This document shows, in pieces, positions 7,989-16,903 of a stretch of DNA of 64,000 bases (position 1 is the first letter of the stretch; the number at the start of each line of letters is the position of its first letter). This DNA comes from Streptomyces atriruber (GTDB taxonomy: Bacteria; Actinomycetota; Actinomycetes; Streptomycetales; Streptomycetaceae). A program made the translations under genes and the position numbers. Where the stretch lies: NCBI RefSeq assembly GCF_001418325.1, contig NZ_LIPN01000128.1, positions 16,105 to 80,104 on the forward strand. Reading direction: 5' to 3'. The notes beneath the pieces are model-generated. The model saw nothing but the letters and a program-made list of their open reading frames with translations, was not told the DNA's origin and ran no database searches.

Positions 7989-8441
7989 ATGGGAGATCTT
8001 GAAATACGCCCTGCTGTCGCCGCGGACCTGCCCGCCATCGTGGGCATGCTCGCCGATGACCCCCTGGGCGCAGCGCGCGAGTCGCCGGACGACCTCGCTC
8101 CGTACGTCACGGCGTTCGAGCGGCTGGCCGGTGACCCGAACCAGCATCTCGTCGTCGCCGTACGCGAAGGGCGTGTCGTCGGCACGCTCCAGCTCACGAT
8201 CGTTCCGGGGCTCTCCCGGAAGGGCGCCACTCGCTCGATCATCGAAGGCGTGCGCGTGCACACCGACGAGCGCGGCAGCGGACTCGGCACTCAGTTCATC
8301 GAATGGGCCGTAGCGGAATCCCGGCGCCAGAACTGTCGGTTGGTACAGCTGACGTCCGACGCCACCCGCACCGATGCCCATCGCTTCTACGAGCGGCTCG
8401 GGTTCTCGGCGTCGCATGTGGGCTTCAAGTTGCAGCTCTGA
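7989..8441 (+). CDS. GNAT acetyltransferase
   Basis: 150-residue single-domain GNAT N-acetyltransferase: IRPAVAADLPAIVGML at the N-terminus, the acetyl-CoA loop in VHTDERGSGLGTQFIEWAV (about residues 91-109), and the terminal RFYERLGFSASHVGFK. This arrangement is shared with phosphinothricin- and aminoglycoside-type acetyltransferases, but the substrate cannot be read. TAGGCT at 7976-7981 looks like a -10 element placed seven bases before the ATG, and there is no ribosome binding site, so the mRNA is probably leaderless. Confidence 0.88.
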   Translation: MGDLEIRPAVAADLPAIVGMLADDPLGAARESPDDLAPYVTAFERLAGDPNQHLVVAVREGRVVGTLQLTIVPGLSRKGATRSIIEGVRVHTDERGSGLGTQFIEWAVAESRRQNCRLVQLTSDATRTDAHRFYERLGFSASHVGFKLQL

Positions 8442-8482
8442 AGCCGCTCTTGGTCTCCGCGGCGGCCGAGCCTGTTTCACGC

Positions 8483-8520
8483 GTGAGCGGGCCTGTTTCA
8501 CGTGAAACAGGCCCGCTCAC
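8483..8520. terminator. 38-bp perfect palindrome with parS at its tip
   Basis: Arms GTGAGCGGGCCTGTTTCAC (8483-8501) and its exact complement (8502-8520) meet without a spacer, so the parS palindrome 8495-8508 is the centre. It sits between convergent genes (GNAT and serine hydrolase), where a bidirectional terminator is expected; as RNA the tip would open into a small loop. A partial copy of the parS half (GTTTCACG, 8475-8482) lies immediately to the left. Confidence 0.75.
8495..8508. other. parS site (perfect), inside terminator palindrome
   Basis: GTTTCACGTGAAAC at the exact centre of the 38-bp palindrome 8483-8520. Confidence 0.9.
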
Positions 8521-8553
8521 CGCACATTGCGAAGAGCCGGAGGAATCCGGCAG

Positions 8554-9930
8554 CTAGAAGCCCCGCCACCCCTGCGGGTCCACCCCGCCCGGGACCGGCG
8601 CTCCCTCGTCGTACGGCTTTCGGGTGAAGACGAACGACCCCAGGTCGAGATGGCTCACCGAACCGTCGGGCCGCCGCACCGCCTTCAGCAGCTCCCCCGC
8701 GTAATACCCGTTGAGCCCCGTCCACGTGCCGTCACCGTTGGGCCGGAACCGGGCCTGACGCCCCGCCCCGGACAGCGGCCCCAGCTCCACCCCGCCACCG
8801 GCCGTCAGCCGCAGCACGAGCACCTGGGTCCCCCAGTACCAGGGGCCCGCCAGCTCCAGCACCTTCTGGTCGATCTCGGGCAGCGGCCGCCACGGCTCCG
8901 GAATCCGGGGCTCGGCATCGGCCACGATCTTCACCAGGTCCACGGCCAGCGCCGCCACCGGCGGCCCGGACGTGCAGTTGGCGAGCGCGACCGCGGCCAC
9001 ACCGTCCACCTCGCTCACCCACAGGGCGGCCAGGAAGCCCGGCAGCGAGCCCCCGTGCCCCGCCAGGCTGCCCCTCTCCCACCGCAGTAGGTCCACTCCC
9101 AGGCCGTACGCCCTGTCCCATTCCCCCGTCAGCAGCGGCGCCGACGGCGTCCGCATCTCCCGTACGGAATCCGCACCGAGCACCCGGTCGTCGCCCGTGA
9201 CCAGGAAGTGCCCGAAGCGCACCAGGTCCGCCGTCGTGGACCACAGCTGACCGGCCGGCGCCATCAGACCCAAGTCCTCGACGGGCTCCGGCATCATCAC
9301 GTCCGCCCAGGGGTGCACGGCCCAACCACCGGCATGCGGAGCCTGCGGCTGCGCGCTCGTACGGCTAAGCCCCAGCGGTTCAAGGACCTCGCGGCGCAGC
9401 ACGTCGTCCCACGGAGCGCCCCGCAACGCCTCCACCAGCGAACCCAGCAGCGTATAGCCGGGGTTGGAGTAGTGGTGGAGCCTGCCGACGGGATGCTTGA
9501 AGGGCTCCTCACCGAGGACATCGGCGAGCTCCGGGCGGGTCGTCCCCGGGGTGCGCTCCCACCACTCTCCCGGCGTCTCGGCCGCCAGCCCGCCGGTGTG
9601 CGCGAGGAGTTCGGCGATCGTCGCCTCGCCCGCGCCGGTACCCGGCAGGTGCTTCTCCAGCGGGTCACCGAGGTCCAGGACGCCCTCGTCACGCAGCCGC
9701 ATCACCAGGACGGCGGTGAAGGTCTTGGTGATCGAGCCGATGCGGTACTGGACGTTCTCGTCCGGCTCGTGCCCGTCCACCATGCTGCGGCCACCGGCCC
9801 ACACCAGCTCGCCGTCCCGGGCCACTGCGGCCACCAGCGAGGGGGAGCGGCCCTCCGCCTGGGCGGTGGCGACTCGGTGGAGCAGGGCTCGACGGGTGGA
9901 GGGAAGCAGATCTTCACTAGGTGTTGTCAT
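8554..9930 (-). CDS. Serine hydrolase, beta-lactamase/class C family
   Basis: 458 residues of the AmpC/DD-peptidase-like fold. All three active-site motifs are visible: S66-ITK-69 (nucleophile and general base), Y154-SN-156, and H292-GG-294. The last 100 residues are a lipocalin-like tail rich in beta strands, common in this family. No signal peptide is evident, so it is probably cytoplasmic and more likely an esterase, beta-lactamase-like hydrolase or D-peptidase than a secreted beta-lactamase. It is the third gene of a leftward group with MerR and the AhpD-like protein. It ends 33 bp before the parS palindrome. Confidence 0.88.
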   Translation of the reverse strand: MTTPSEDLLPSTRRALLHRVATAQAEGRSPSLVAAVARDGELVWAGGRSMVDGHEPDENVQYRIGSITKTFTAVLVMRLRDEGVLDLGDPLEKHLPGTGAGEATIAELLAHTGGLAAETPGEWWERTPGTTRPELADVLGEEPFKHPVGRLHHYSNPGYTLLGSLVEALRGAPWDDVLRREVLEPLGLSRTSAQPQAPHAGGWAVHPWADVMMPEPVEDLGLMAPAGQLWSTTADLVRFGHFLVTGDDRVLGADSVREMRTPSAPLLTGEWDRAYGLGVDLLRWERGSLAGHGGSLPGFLAALWVSEVDGVAAVALANCTSGPPVAALAVDLVKIVADAEPRIPEPWRPLPEIDQKVLELAGPWYWGTQVLVLRLTAGGGVELGPLSGAGRQARFRPNGDGTWTGLNGYYAGELLKAVRRPDGSVSHLDLGSFVFTRKPYDEGAPVPGGVDPQGWRGF

Positions 9931-9989
9931 GGGACCAGTTCACCTGCGAGGCGCCCGTGCGTCGAGCGAATTCGACGGGCCCCACCCTG

Positions 9990-10454
9990 TCAGCACTCCC
10001 AGGGCTGTGAGCCGGCGAACCGCCGCGTGGTGATGTTGATCCTGTTGAGCATGTTGGCCACGCCGATGGCGAGGACGATCGCCGCCAGCTCGCGCTCGGT
10101 GAAGTGCTTCGCGGCCTCGTCCCAGATCGCGGCCGGCACCGGGTCGGGCCGGTCGGCGAGCCGCGTCGCGGCCTCCGCGAGCGCGAAGGCGGAGCGTTCC
10201 GCGGCCGTGAAGCAGGACGAATACCGCCAGGCGGCCACCGCCGAGCGCTGCTCCGCGGTGGCGCCCGCGGCGGCCGCACTGCGCACGTTCCCGTCCACGC
10301 AGACGCTGCTTCCGTTGATCTGACTCACGCGCAGCTGCACCAGCTCGATCGTCGCCTGTGACAGCCCCTGCTTCCTGGTGACCTGGGACAGGCTCAGCAG
10401 GGCCTTCATGGCCTCAGGGATGATCACGGCGGGGTTCTGCATACGAGCCTGCAT
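9990..10454 (-). CDS. Carboxymuconolactone decarboxylase/AhpD-like protein lacking the CxxC pair
   Basis: 154 residues of the AhpD/CMD family (all-alpha). The usual redox motif N-G-C-x-x-C-x-x-x-H reads N47-G-S-S-V-C52-V-D-G-N56 here: the first Cys is Ser and the final His is Asn, while the second Cys stays. Disulphide chemistry as in AhpD is therefore unlikely. The flanking helix CFTAAERSAFALAEAATRLA is typical. Start ATG at 10454 has a GAGGAG ribosome binding site. It lies 63 bp after the co-directed MerR gene and is probably controlled by it. Confidence 0.85.
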   Translation of the reverse strand: MQARMQNPAVIIPEAMKALLSLSQVTRKQGLSQATIELVQLRVSQINGSSVCVDGNVRSAAAAGATAEQRSAVAAWRYSSCFTAAERSAFALAEAATRLADRPDPVPAAIWDEAAKHFTERELAAIVLAIGVANMLNRINITTRRFAGSQPWEC

Positions 10455-10517
10455 GAGTTTTCTCCTCAAGCGTCTGCCCGGCGCCGCTGTTGGCCGCAGT
10501 GGCGTCGTTGTGGTCCG

Positions 10518-10988
10518 TCATTGCACCGACGAATCGCGACGCGGAGATGTGAGCGGCCCCGGCGACCAGAGACCGGCGGCCGTCCCGTCGCGCAGGTGCT
10601 GCTCGTAGGTGACGACCTTGCCGTGTATGACCTCCAGACAGGCGCTGAGGTCGTCGATCTTCGCGCGCACGTCGCGCTCGTGCTCCTGGAGAAGCGCCAG
10701 GCGATCCCGCTCGTTGCCGGGCCCGGAGCGCACGAGCGCCGCGAACCTCTTGATCGTGGCGATCGGCATGCCGGAGGCCCGCAGCCGCCCGCACAGCAGG
10801 AGCCAGTCCACGTCCGCCTGTTCGTAGCTGCGCTGCCCTCCGCCGGTCCGCGGGATCTCGCGCAGGAAGAGCCCTTCCCGCTCGAAGAACCGCAGGGCGT
10901 GCACGCTCAGGCCCGTCGCCTCGGCGACCTTCCCGATGGGCAGGCCACTCGCGTTCCGCTCGGGGGCAGCGCCCGGATACTCGCTCAT
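10518..10988 (-). CDS. MerR-family transcriptional regulator
   Basis: 156 residues from the ATG at 10988. The N-terminal MerR winged helix is clear: LPIGKVAEATGLSVHALRFF then EREGLFLREIPRTGGGQRSY. A dimerisation helix follows (LALLQEHERDVRAKIDDL). There is no conserved Cys cluster, so it is probably not a metal sensor; a ligand- or stress-responsive type is more likely. An in-frame ATG at 11018 is possible but would run close to the divergent operator. The likely operator is 11022-11050, shared with the SDR gene. Confidence 0.88.
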   Translation of the reverse strand: MSEYPGAAPERNASGLPIGKVAEATGLSVHALRFFEREGLFLREIPRTGGGQRSYEQADVDWLLLCGRLRASGMPIATIKRFAALVRSGPGNERDRLALLQEHERDVRAKIDDLSACLEVIHGKVVTYEQHLRDGTAAGLWSPGPLTSPRRDSSVQ

Positions 10989-11021
10989 GACGCGACCGTA
11001 CGTTGCCGGGCCAGCCACCTC

Positions 11022-11050
11022 TTGACCTAGCGCACGCTCTAGGTTTTAGC
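11022..11050 (+). promoter_or_regulatory. MerR-type promoter/operator for the SDR gene
   Basis: TTGACC (11022-11027) and TTTTAG/TTTAGC (11044-11050) are -35 and -10 elements; ACCTA (11025-11029) and TAGGT (11040-11044) form a dyad between them, with GCG/CGC inside. MerR proteins act by untwisting such promoters. With the SDR start at 11060 the transcript would begin at or next to the ATG. Confidence 0.65.
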
Positions 11051-11059
11051 GTCGCAGAC

Positions 11060-12013
11060 ATGATCACCGAACAGCGGAAGCTCGGCACGGGCTTCGGCGC
11101 CCACAGCACGGCCGACGACGTCCTCGCAGGCTTGGACCTGGCGGGCACCACGGCCCTTGTGACCGGCGGATACTCCGGCCTCGGGCTCGCGACGACCCGC
11201 GCTCTCGTCCACGCGGGCGCACACGTCGTCGTCCCTGCCCGGCGGCCCGACACGGCCGAGGACGCCCTGCGCGGCCTGCCCCGGACCGAGGTGCATGCCC
11301 TCGACCTCGCGGACCTGGAAAGCGTCCGCGTCTTCTCCGAACGCTTCCTCGACACCGGCCGCCCGCTCGGCATCCTCATCAACGGCGCGGGCATGATGGC
11401 CTGCCCGGAGACACGCGTCGGCCCCGGCTGGGAGGCGCACTTCGCCGTCAACCACCTCGGACACTTCGCGTTGACCCAGCGTCTGCGCCCGGCCTTCGCA
11501 CCGGGCGGGGTCCGCGTCGTGGCCGTCGCCTCCTCCGGACACTTCCTGTCCGACATCCGCTGGACCGACCTCCACTTCCGCACCGGCTACGACCGATGGC
11601 TGGCCTACGCCCAGTCCAAGACCGCCAATGCCCTCTTCGCACTGCACCTGAACCACCTCGGCGCCGACCATGGCCTGCGCGCCTTCGCCGTGCACCCCGG
11701 CAGCATCCTCACTCCGCTGCAGCGCCACATTCCGCGCGAAGAGTGGCTCGCGCAGGGCTGGGTGACTCCGGACGGGACGCCGGCCGTCGGCTTCAAGAGC
11801 CCGGAGCAGGGCGCGGCAACGGCGGTGTGGGCGGCGACATCGCCCCTGCTGGACGGCCGCGGAGGGGCGTACTGCCAGGACTGCGACATCGCCGAACCGG
11901 CCACCACCGACGACATGCTGATCGGCGGCGTCAAGCCCTGGGCGGTCGACCCCGACGCGGCGGCCCGGCTCTGGGACCTTTCCTGCGAACTCACCGGACT
12001 GAGCACGTTCTGA
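11060..12013 (+). CDS. Short-chain dehydrogenase/reductase
   Basis: 317 residues of the SDR fold, resembling WW-domain oxidoreductase/retinol dehydrogenase-like members. TGGYSGLG (residues 35-42) binds NAD(P); INGAGMM replaces the NNAG strand; the catalytic pair is in WLAYAQSKTANALF (Tyr and Lys). Substrate unknown. The ATG at 11060 has no ribosome binding site and lies about ten bases past the -10 element, indicating a leaderless mRNA. Divergent from the MerR gene, which probably controls it. Confidence 0.9.
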   Translation: MITEQRKLGTGFGAHSTADDVLAGLDLAGTTALVTGGYSGLGLATTRALVHAGAHVVVPARRPDTAEDALRGLPRTEVHALDLADLESVRVFSERFLDTGRPLGILINGAGMMACPETRVGPGWEAHFAVNHLGHFALTQRLRPAFAPGGVRVVAVASSGHFLSDIRWTDLHFRTGYDRWLAYAQSKTANALFALHLNHLGADHGLRAFAVHPGSILTPLQRHIPREEWLAQGWVTPDGTPAVGFKSPEQGAATAVWAATSPLLDGRGGAYCQDCDIAEPATTDDMLIGGVKPWAVDPDAAARLWDLSCELTGLSTF

Positions 12014-12077
12014 GTCTCTGGGGCCGGTCGAGATCCGAGCACTGCCGCACGTCCGAACGCTGCCACAAGATGGACAC

Positions 12078-13646
12078 GTGCAGCTTCCCTACACCTACCG
12101 CGTGACCAAGTACGACCCTGCCGACCGCGACGACCACGGTCACTACACCGGCGCCGAGGACACCGTCAGCGACCACGGCATCCAGGAGGCGGCCTATCTC
12201 GGAGCGGTCGAGGCGTTCGCCGCGGAGGCCGGCATCGACCGGCTGTCCGTGCGCGAACCGCAGGTCCCGTCCCTCGGGCTCGGCGCGCTCCCCCCGGCCG
12301 GTGCCGACGGCCTCGACGGGCTCCTCGACCTCCTCGACCTCCACGACGGAGCGGAAGTGCCGCTCGCCGTCGGGCTCGAGCTGACACGCCTCATGCTGCG
12401 CGAGTCGGGCGTCTGGTGCCGACTGGAGTGGGAGGGCGTGTTCGCCGTGCACGTGGGCTGGGACCAGTACCTCTACGTCGGCAGCGACCGGCCCGTCGAA
12501 GAGGCCTTGGCCCGGACCCGCGCGCTGGGGCTTTTCCCGGAGCGCCTGGAGGCCTCTCCGTACGCAATGCGGATCGACGACGAGGGCACGGCGCGGCCGG
12601 GCGACGACGATTTCTGGGCCACGGTGTCCTGGGCGGTCGCCACCGGCCGTGCCGGACTCCTGGAAGAGGCGTACGTCGAGGGCGCGACGCGCTGGCACCG
12701 TCTCACCCACAGAACCGTCGACGAGGTCCGCTCCCGGATCGCTCCCCGCGCCCGTCTGGCCGTGTGGCCCGGCCTGTCGTGGGACACAGCCGCGGTCCTC
12801 GACAGCCTTCCAGAGGACGGCCTGGTCGAGGGGGTCTGGCAGGACGAGGACGGCCTGATCCACAGCGCCGTCGTCGACGAGACCGGATTCGAGCAGCTGG
12901 CCGACCTGATGTCCGGGGCCGAAGGGGCGGCGCTGCTGTCCGTGTACGCCGACGAGCGCGTGCCGTTGTTCACCGCCGTCGTGCCGGACAGCGACGGAGT
13001 GATCCGCGCCCGCTGGCGGACCGACACCGCGCCGGGCGACCGCACGTACGCCTTCCTCAAAACGCTTCGGCGAGGTGACGTCATCAGCGGCACGGTGGCC
13101 CACGTCGCGGACTTCGGTGTCACCTTCGTGGACATCGGCGGCAACGATGAAGGCGACGGAACCGACGGCAACGCCGGCATTGCTGACGGCTCACGTGGAA
13201 CCGGCAGCCCGGACAGCCCCGGCTTCAAAGCCATCATCAACATCCCCGAGCTGTCCTGGCGCCACCTCGACCACCCCTCCGAGGCCGTCTCCGTCGGCCA
13301 GCAGATCCGCGCCGAGATCCTCGACGTCGACCTCACGCGCGAACGCGTGTCCCTGTCCCTCAAAGCCCTCCACGAAGACCCGATGCCTCAGCTCCGGGCG
13401 CTGATCGGCCGGACGGTGGTCGGCCCCGTCACCAAGGTCGTGCCGTTCGGCGTCTTCGTACGCATCGAGGAGCGGGCGGACGGCTTCGAGGGGCTGGTGC
13501 ACAACTCCGAACTGGAGGAGGCGCCTTCGGACGGCCCTCGGCCCGGCATCGAGGTCGGCGACACCCTCCGGGTCAAGATCCTCGACGTGGACCCGACCCG
13601 ACGACGCATCACCCTCTCGCAACGCGAAGCCGTCCCGGAAGCGTGA
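12078..13646 (+). CDS. Protein with two C-terminal S1 RNA-binding domains
   Basis: 522 residues from a GTG. The first 330 residues are an uncharacterised domain (acidic, with repeated Trp-rich strands such as VFAVHVGWDQYLYVGS). Two S1 OB-folds follow: about 333-435 (GDVISGTVAHVADFGVTFVD and VGQQIRAEILDVDLTRERVS) and 443-518 (VGPVTKVVPFGVFVRIE and VGDTLRVKILDVDPTRRRIT). The first S1 domain is split by a Gly/Asp/Ser-rich insertion at about 357-380. It probably binds RNA; its partner is unknown. No ribosome binding site is visible. It is convergent with the amidase, whose stop is 5 bp away. Confidence 0.85.
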   Translation: MQLPYTYRVTKYDPADRDDHGHYTGAEDTVSDHGIQEAAYLGAVEAFAAEAGIDRLSVREPQVPSLGLGALPPAGADGLDGLLDLLDLHDGAEVPLAVGLELTRLMLRESGVWCRLEWEGVFAVHVGWDQYLYVGSDRPVEEALARTRALGLFPERLEASPYAMRIDDEGTARPGDDDFWATVSWAVATGRAGLLEEAYVEGATRWHRLTHRTVDEVRSRIAPRARLAVWPGLSWDTAAVLDSLPEDGLVEGVWQDEDGLIHSAVVDETGFEQLADLMSGAEGAALLSVYADERVPLFTAVVPDSDGVIRARWRTDTAPGDRTYAFLKTLRRGDVISGTVAHVADFGVTFVDIGGNDEGDGTDGNAGIADGSRGTGSPDSPGFKAIINIPELSWRHLDHPSEAVSVGQQIRAEILDVDLTRERVSLSLKALHEDPMPQLRALIGRTVVGPVTKVVPFGVFVRIEERADGFEGLVHNSELEEAPSDGPRPGIEVGDTLRVKILDVDPTRRRITLSQREAVPEA

Positions 13647-13651
13647 CCCTC

Positions 13652-15103
13652 CTACTTCGGCGCCTGGAAGCCGCCGATCTCTTGCTCGAGCAGCTCGGCC
13701 AGCCGAAGCGGGGTACGGTCCTCGAACATCGGGCCGACGAGCTGCACTCCCACCGGCAGGCCCTCGGAGGACCGGCCCGTGGGGATGGCGGTGGCGGGTA
13801 GGCCGGGCATGGTGGCCAGACCGGCCCAGACGAGCTGGTCGAAGTACGGGTACTCGACGCCGTCGACGTCGATCCGGCGCTCTCTTGGATCGGGGTTGTG
13901 GTCGTGCGGGAACGCGGGAGTGGGCGTGATGGGACACACCACGGCGTCGAACTCCGCGAAGAGCTGCCGCCAGCCGTGGCGGTGGACCTCACGCCGGTTG
14001 TTCGCCTCCATCCAGTCACGGTGGCTGCACACCATGCCGCGCAGCAGCGACGCATCGAGACTCTGGTCGTCCGCGCTCAGTCCGGCGACGCGCGCCCGCA
14101 CCTGCTCGTACGCCTCGACGGGAAAGCGTGCGACGGAACTCGAGAACAGCAACTGCCTGTAGAGCATCGCGGCTTCGGTCAGATCGGGCAGCAGCGGACT
14201 GCGCCGTTCGACGTGGGCACCGCCGCTGACAAGCGCGTCGGCCACGCGCTGCACGCCCGCCCGCACGGCGGATCCGGTCGCAATGATCGGATGCTCGTCG
14301 AGGACCAGGACCCGGAAGTCGCCGAGCCGCTCGTGGCGCGCGGGCGGCAGCTTCAAGTCGTACGCCACACCGTGCGTCAGCGGATCCGGTCCGGCCATGA
14401 CGTCGAGCAGGAGCGTGAGGTCGCGGGCGCTGCGCGCCATCGGACCGACGACGGCGAGGTCGGGTTCGGCAGGCAACGCCGGCCCGGGCGGCGGGACCAT
14501 ACCGCGGGTCGCGGCCAGTCCGAGCGTCGGCTTGTGTGCGTAGACGCCGCAGAAATGTGCGGGGGTGCGCAACGAACCGGCGATGTCGGAACCGATGGAC
14601 AGCGCGCCGAATCCGGACGCCAGGGCCGCCGCCGATCCGCCGGACGATCCACCCGAAGTGCGGCTGTGATCCCACGGGTTGTTGGTGGTGCCGTAGATCT
14701 CGTTGAAGGTCTGTATGTCCTGCAGCCCCAAAGGCACATTGGTCTTGCCGAGCACCACCGCGCCCGCGGCCTTGATCCGCGACACCTGCACCGCGTCCTC
14801 GGCCGGCATGAAGTCCCGATGTTGCGGCATCCCCCAGGTCGTGGGCATGCCGACGACGTCGTAGGACTCCTTGACCGTCACCGGGATGCCGAGCAGAGGC
14901 CCGTCCTCACCGTCGGCGCGCGCCTGGTCGGCGCGGCGCGCGGCGTCCCGTGCACGGTCGAAGTCCGGCGCGCAGATGGCGTTGATCGGCTTGTCGTCCC
15001 GCTCGATACGGGCGATCGCCTCATCGGTCAGTTCTGCCGAGGTCACTTCACCGGCACGCAAGGCAGCCGTCATTTTCTCGGCCGTCGGATAAATCTGCTC
15101 CAT
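13652..15103 (-). CDS. Amidase (amidase signature family)
   Basis: 483 residues. The Ser-cisSer-Lys triad is visible: Lys in GIPVTVKESYD, cis-Ser in RTSGGSSGGSAAALASG, and nucleophilic Ser in SIGSDIAGSLRTPAHFCGV. These enzymes hydrolyse carboxamides; the family includes fatty-acid amide hydrolase and GatA, but the context has no gatB/gatC, so a catabolic or detoxifying amidase is more likely. The ATG at 15103 begins MEQIYPTAEKM, a usual opening. No strong ribosome binding site was found. Confidence 0.9.
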   Translation of the reverse strand: MEQIYPTAEKMTAALRAGEVTSAELTDEAIARIERDDKPINAICAPDFDRARDAARRADQARADGEDGPLLGIPVTVKESYDVVGMPTTWGMPQHRDFMPAEDAVQVSRIKAAGAVVLGKTNVPLGLQDIQTFNEIYGTTNNPWDHSRTSGGSSGGSAAALASGFGALSIGSDIAGSLRTPAHFCGVYAHKPTLGLAATRGMVPPPGPALPAEPDLAVVGPMARSARDLTLLLDVMAGPDPLTHGVAYDLKLPPARHERLGDFRVLVLDEHPIIATGSAVRAGVQRVADALVSGGAHVERRSPLLPDLTEAAMLYRQLLFSSSVARFPVEAYEQVRARVAGLSADDQSLDASLLRGMVCSHRDWMEANNRREVHRHGWRQLFAEFDAVVCPITPTPAFPHDHNPDPRERRIDVDGVEYPYFDQLVWAGLATMPGLPATAIPTGRSSEGLPVGVQLVGPMFEDRTPLRLAELLEQEIGGFQAPK

Positions 15104-15205
15104 GGGTCGGGGACCGTAATCGCACCTGGAGGAGGGCAGGAAATGCCGCTTCGCACAAGCGGTTGAACGGCCCCGTACTTGTGGCGCGGCCATCCGGCCA
15201 CAGGG

Positions 15206-15235
15206 AGTGCGTCTCCGCCCGGACGGAGACGCACT
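15206..15235. terminator. Terminator downstream of dnaB
   Basis: Perfect 12-bp stem AGTGCGTCTCCG / CGGAGACGCACT with a 6-nt loop, ten bases after the dnaB stop on the minus strand. Confidence 0.85.
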
Positions 15236-15244
15236 GTCACCGGA

Positions 15245-16720
15245 TCAGGTCTGCGCCATGTCCACGAAGCGCGAGTAGTGGCCCTGGAAGGCAACGGTGA
15301 TCGTCGCCGTGGGGCCGTTACGGTGCTTGCCCACGATGATGTCCGCCTCGCCCGCGCGCGGTGACTCCTTCTCGTACGCATCCTCGCGGTGCAGCAGGAT
15401 CACCATGTCCGCGTCCTGCTCGATCGAGCCGGACTCACGCAGGTCGGAGACCATGGGCTTCTTGTCCGTGCGCTGCTCGGGGCCACGGTTCAGCTGCGAG
15501 AGCGCGATGACCGGCAGCTCCAGCTCCTTGGCCAGCAGCTTCAGGTTTCGCGACATGTCCGAGACTTCCTGCTGGCGGCTCTCGGACCGCTTGGATCCGC
15601 CCGACTGCATCAGCTGGAGGTAGTCGATGACGACGAGCTTGAGGTCGTTCCGCTGCTTGAGGCGGCGGCACTTGGCGCGGATCTCCATCATCGACAGGTT
15701 CGGGGAGTCGTCGATGTAGAGCGGGGCCGCCGAGACGTCCGGCATGCGTCGGGCGAGGCGCGTCCAGTCCTCGTCGGTCATCGTGCCGGAGCGCATGTGG
15801 TGCAGGGCCACGCGCGCCTCGGCGGACAGCAGACGCATGGCGATCTCGTTGCGCCCCATTTCGAGCGAGAAGATCACGCTCGGCATGTTGTGCTTGATCG
15901 AACAGGCCCGCGCGAAGTCGAGGGCCAGCGTCGACTTACCCATGGCGGGACGGGCCGCGATGATGATCATCTGGCCCGGGTGCAGGCCGTTGGTGAGCTG
16001 GTCAAGGTCGGTGAAGCCGGTCGGCACACCGGTCATTTCCCCCGATCGCGAGCCGATCGCCTCGATCTCGTCTAGAGCGCCCTCCATGATGTCGCCGAGC
16101 GGGAGGTAGTCCTCGGTGGTGCGCTGCTCGGTGACCGCGTAGATCTCGGCCTGGGCGCTGTTGACGATCTCGTCCACGTCACCGTCGGCCGCGTATCCCA
16201 TCTGCGTGATCTTCGTGCCGGCCTCCACGAGGCGGCGCAGGACCGCTCGCTCGTGGACGATCTCCGCGTAGTACTCGGCGTTCGCCGCGGTCGGGACCGT
16301 CTGGACCAGCGTGTGCAGGTACGATGCGCCGCCGACCTTGGTGATCTCCCCCCGCTTGGTGAGCTCGGCGGCCACGGTGATCGGGTCGGCCGGCTCGCCC
16401 TTCGCGTAGAGGTCGAGGATCGAGGCGTAGATCGTCTCGTGCGCGGGTCGGTAGAAGTCGTGGCCCTTGAGGACCTCGACGACATCGGCGATGGCGTCCT
16501 TGGAGAGCAGCATGCCGCCGAGCACCGACTGCTCCGCGTCGAGATCCTGCGGGGGGACGCGCTCGAACGACGAGCCCCCACCGTCCCAGCCGCCCTCGCG
16601 ACCGCGGTCGTGCTGTTCGTCACGGCCCCGGCCGCCTTCGCGGCGCTGGCGGGAGACGGGCAGACGGTCACTGGGACCGCTGTCGGCCCAGGGGTCGTCC
16701 AAAGGCTCGGAGATACTCAC
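15245..16720 (-). CDS. dnaB: Replicative DNA helicase DnaB
   Basis: 491 residues. The N-terminal DnaB domain (PPQDLDAEQSVLGGMLLS onward) precedes a RecA-like ATPase with Walker A ARPAMGKST near residue 257, Walker B LKLVVIDYLQLM, and RESGSIEQDADMV. It unwinds the parental duplex at the fork as a hexamer. The GTG at 16720 has a strong GGAGGAGG ribosome binding site. Before the first domain there are about 50 disordered Arg/Gly-rich residues (RREGGRGRDEQHDRGREGG), common in Streptomyces. The helicase probably works with DciA (57444). The gene stands apart from oriC by about 36 kb. Confidence 0.96.
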   Translation of the reverse strand: MSISEPLDDPWADSGPSDRLPVSRQRREGGRGRDEQHDRGREGGWDGGGSSFERVPPQDLDAEQSVLGGMLLSKDAIADVVEVLKGHDFYRPAHETIYASILDLYAKGEPADPITVAAELTKRGEITKVGGASYLHTLVQTVPTAANAEYYAEIVHERAVLRRLVEAGTKITQMGYAADGDVDEIVNSAQAEIYAVTEQRTTEDYLPLGDIMEGALDEIEAIGSRSGEMTGVPTGFTDLDQLTNGLHPGQMIIIAARPAMGKSTLALDFARACSIKHNMPSVIFSLEMGRNEIAMRLLSAEARVALHHMRSGTMTDEDWTRLARRMPDVSAAPLYIDDSPNLSMMEIRAKCRRLKQRNDLKLVVIDYLQLMQSGGSKRSESRQQEVSDMSRNLKLLAKELELPVIALSQLNRGPEQRTDKKPMVSDLRESGSIEQDADMVILLHREDAYEKESPRAGEADIIVGKHRNGPTATITVAFQGHYSRFVDMAQT

Positions 16721-16903
16721 CGGGCCACCTCCTCCCGTCCGCCGTGCGGACCTCGCCGTGCCCCTCTTTCCTACGGCACGACACTGACAAATAAGGGGGC
16801 CCAACTCCGGTTCTGACGCGTCGGTTTTTCGGTCTTTCCGAGGTCGTACGACGAGGCGGGCGCCGGACCACGGTAGGCCTGTGGGCACCGTCAGCCAATC
16901 TGG

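Noticed and set aside
13185..13198. parS-like stretch with CTCACGTGGAAC
   Set aside because: Three mismatches to the 14-mer and no palindromic extension; probably chance within coding sequence.
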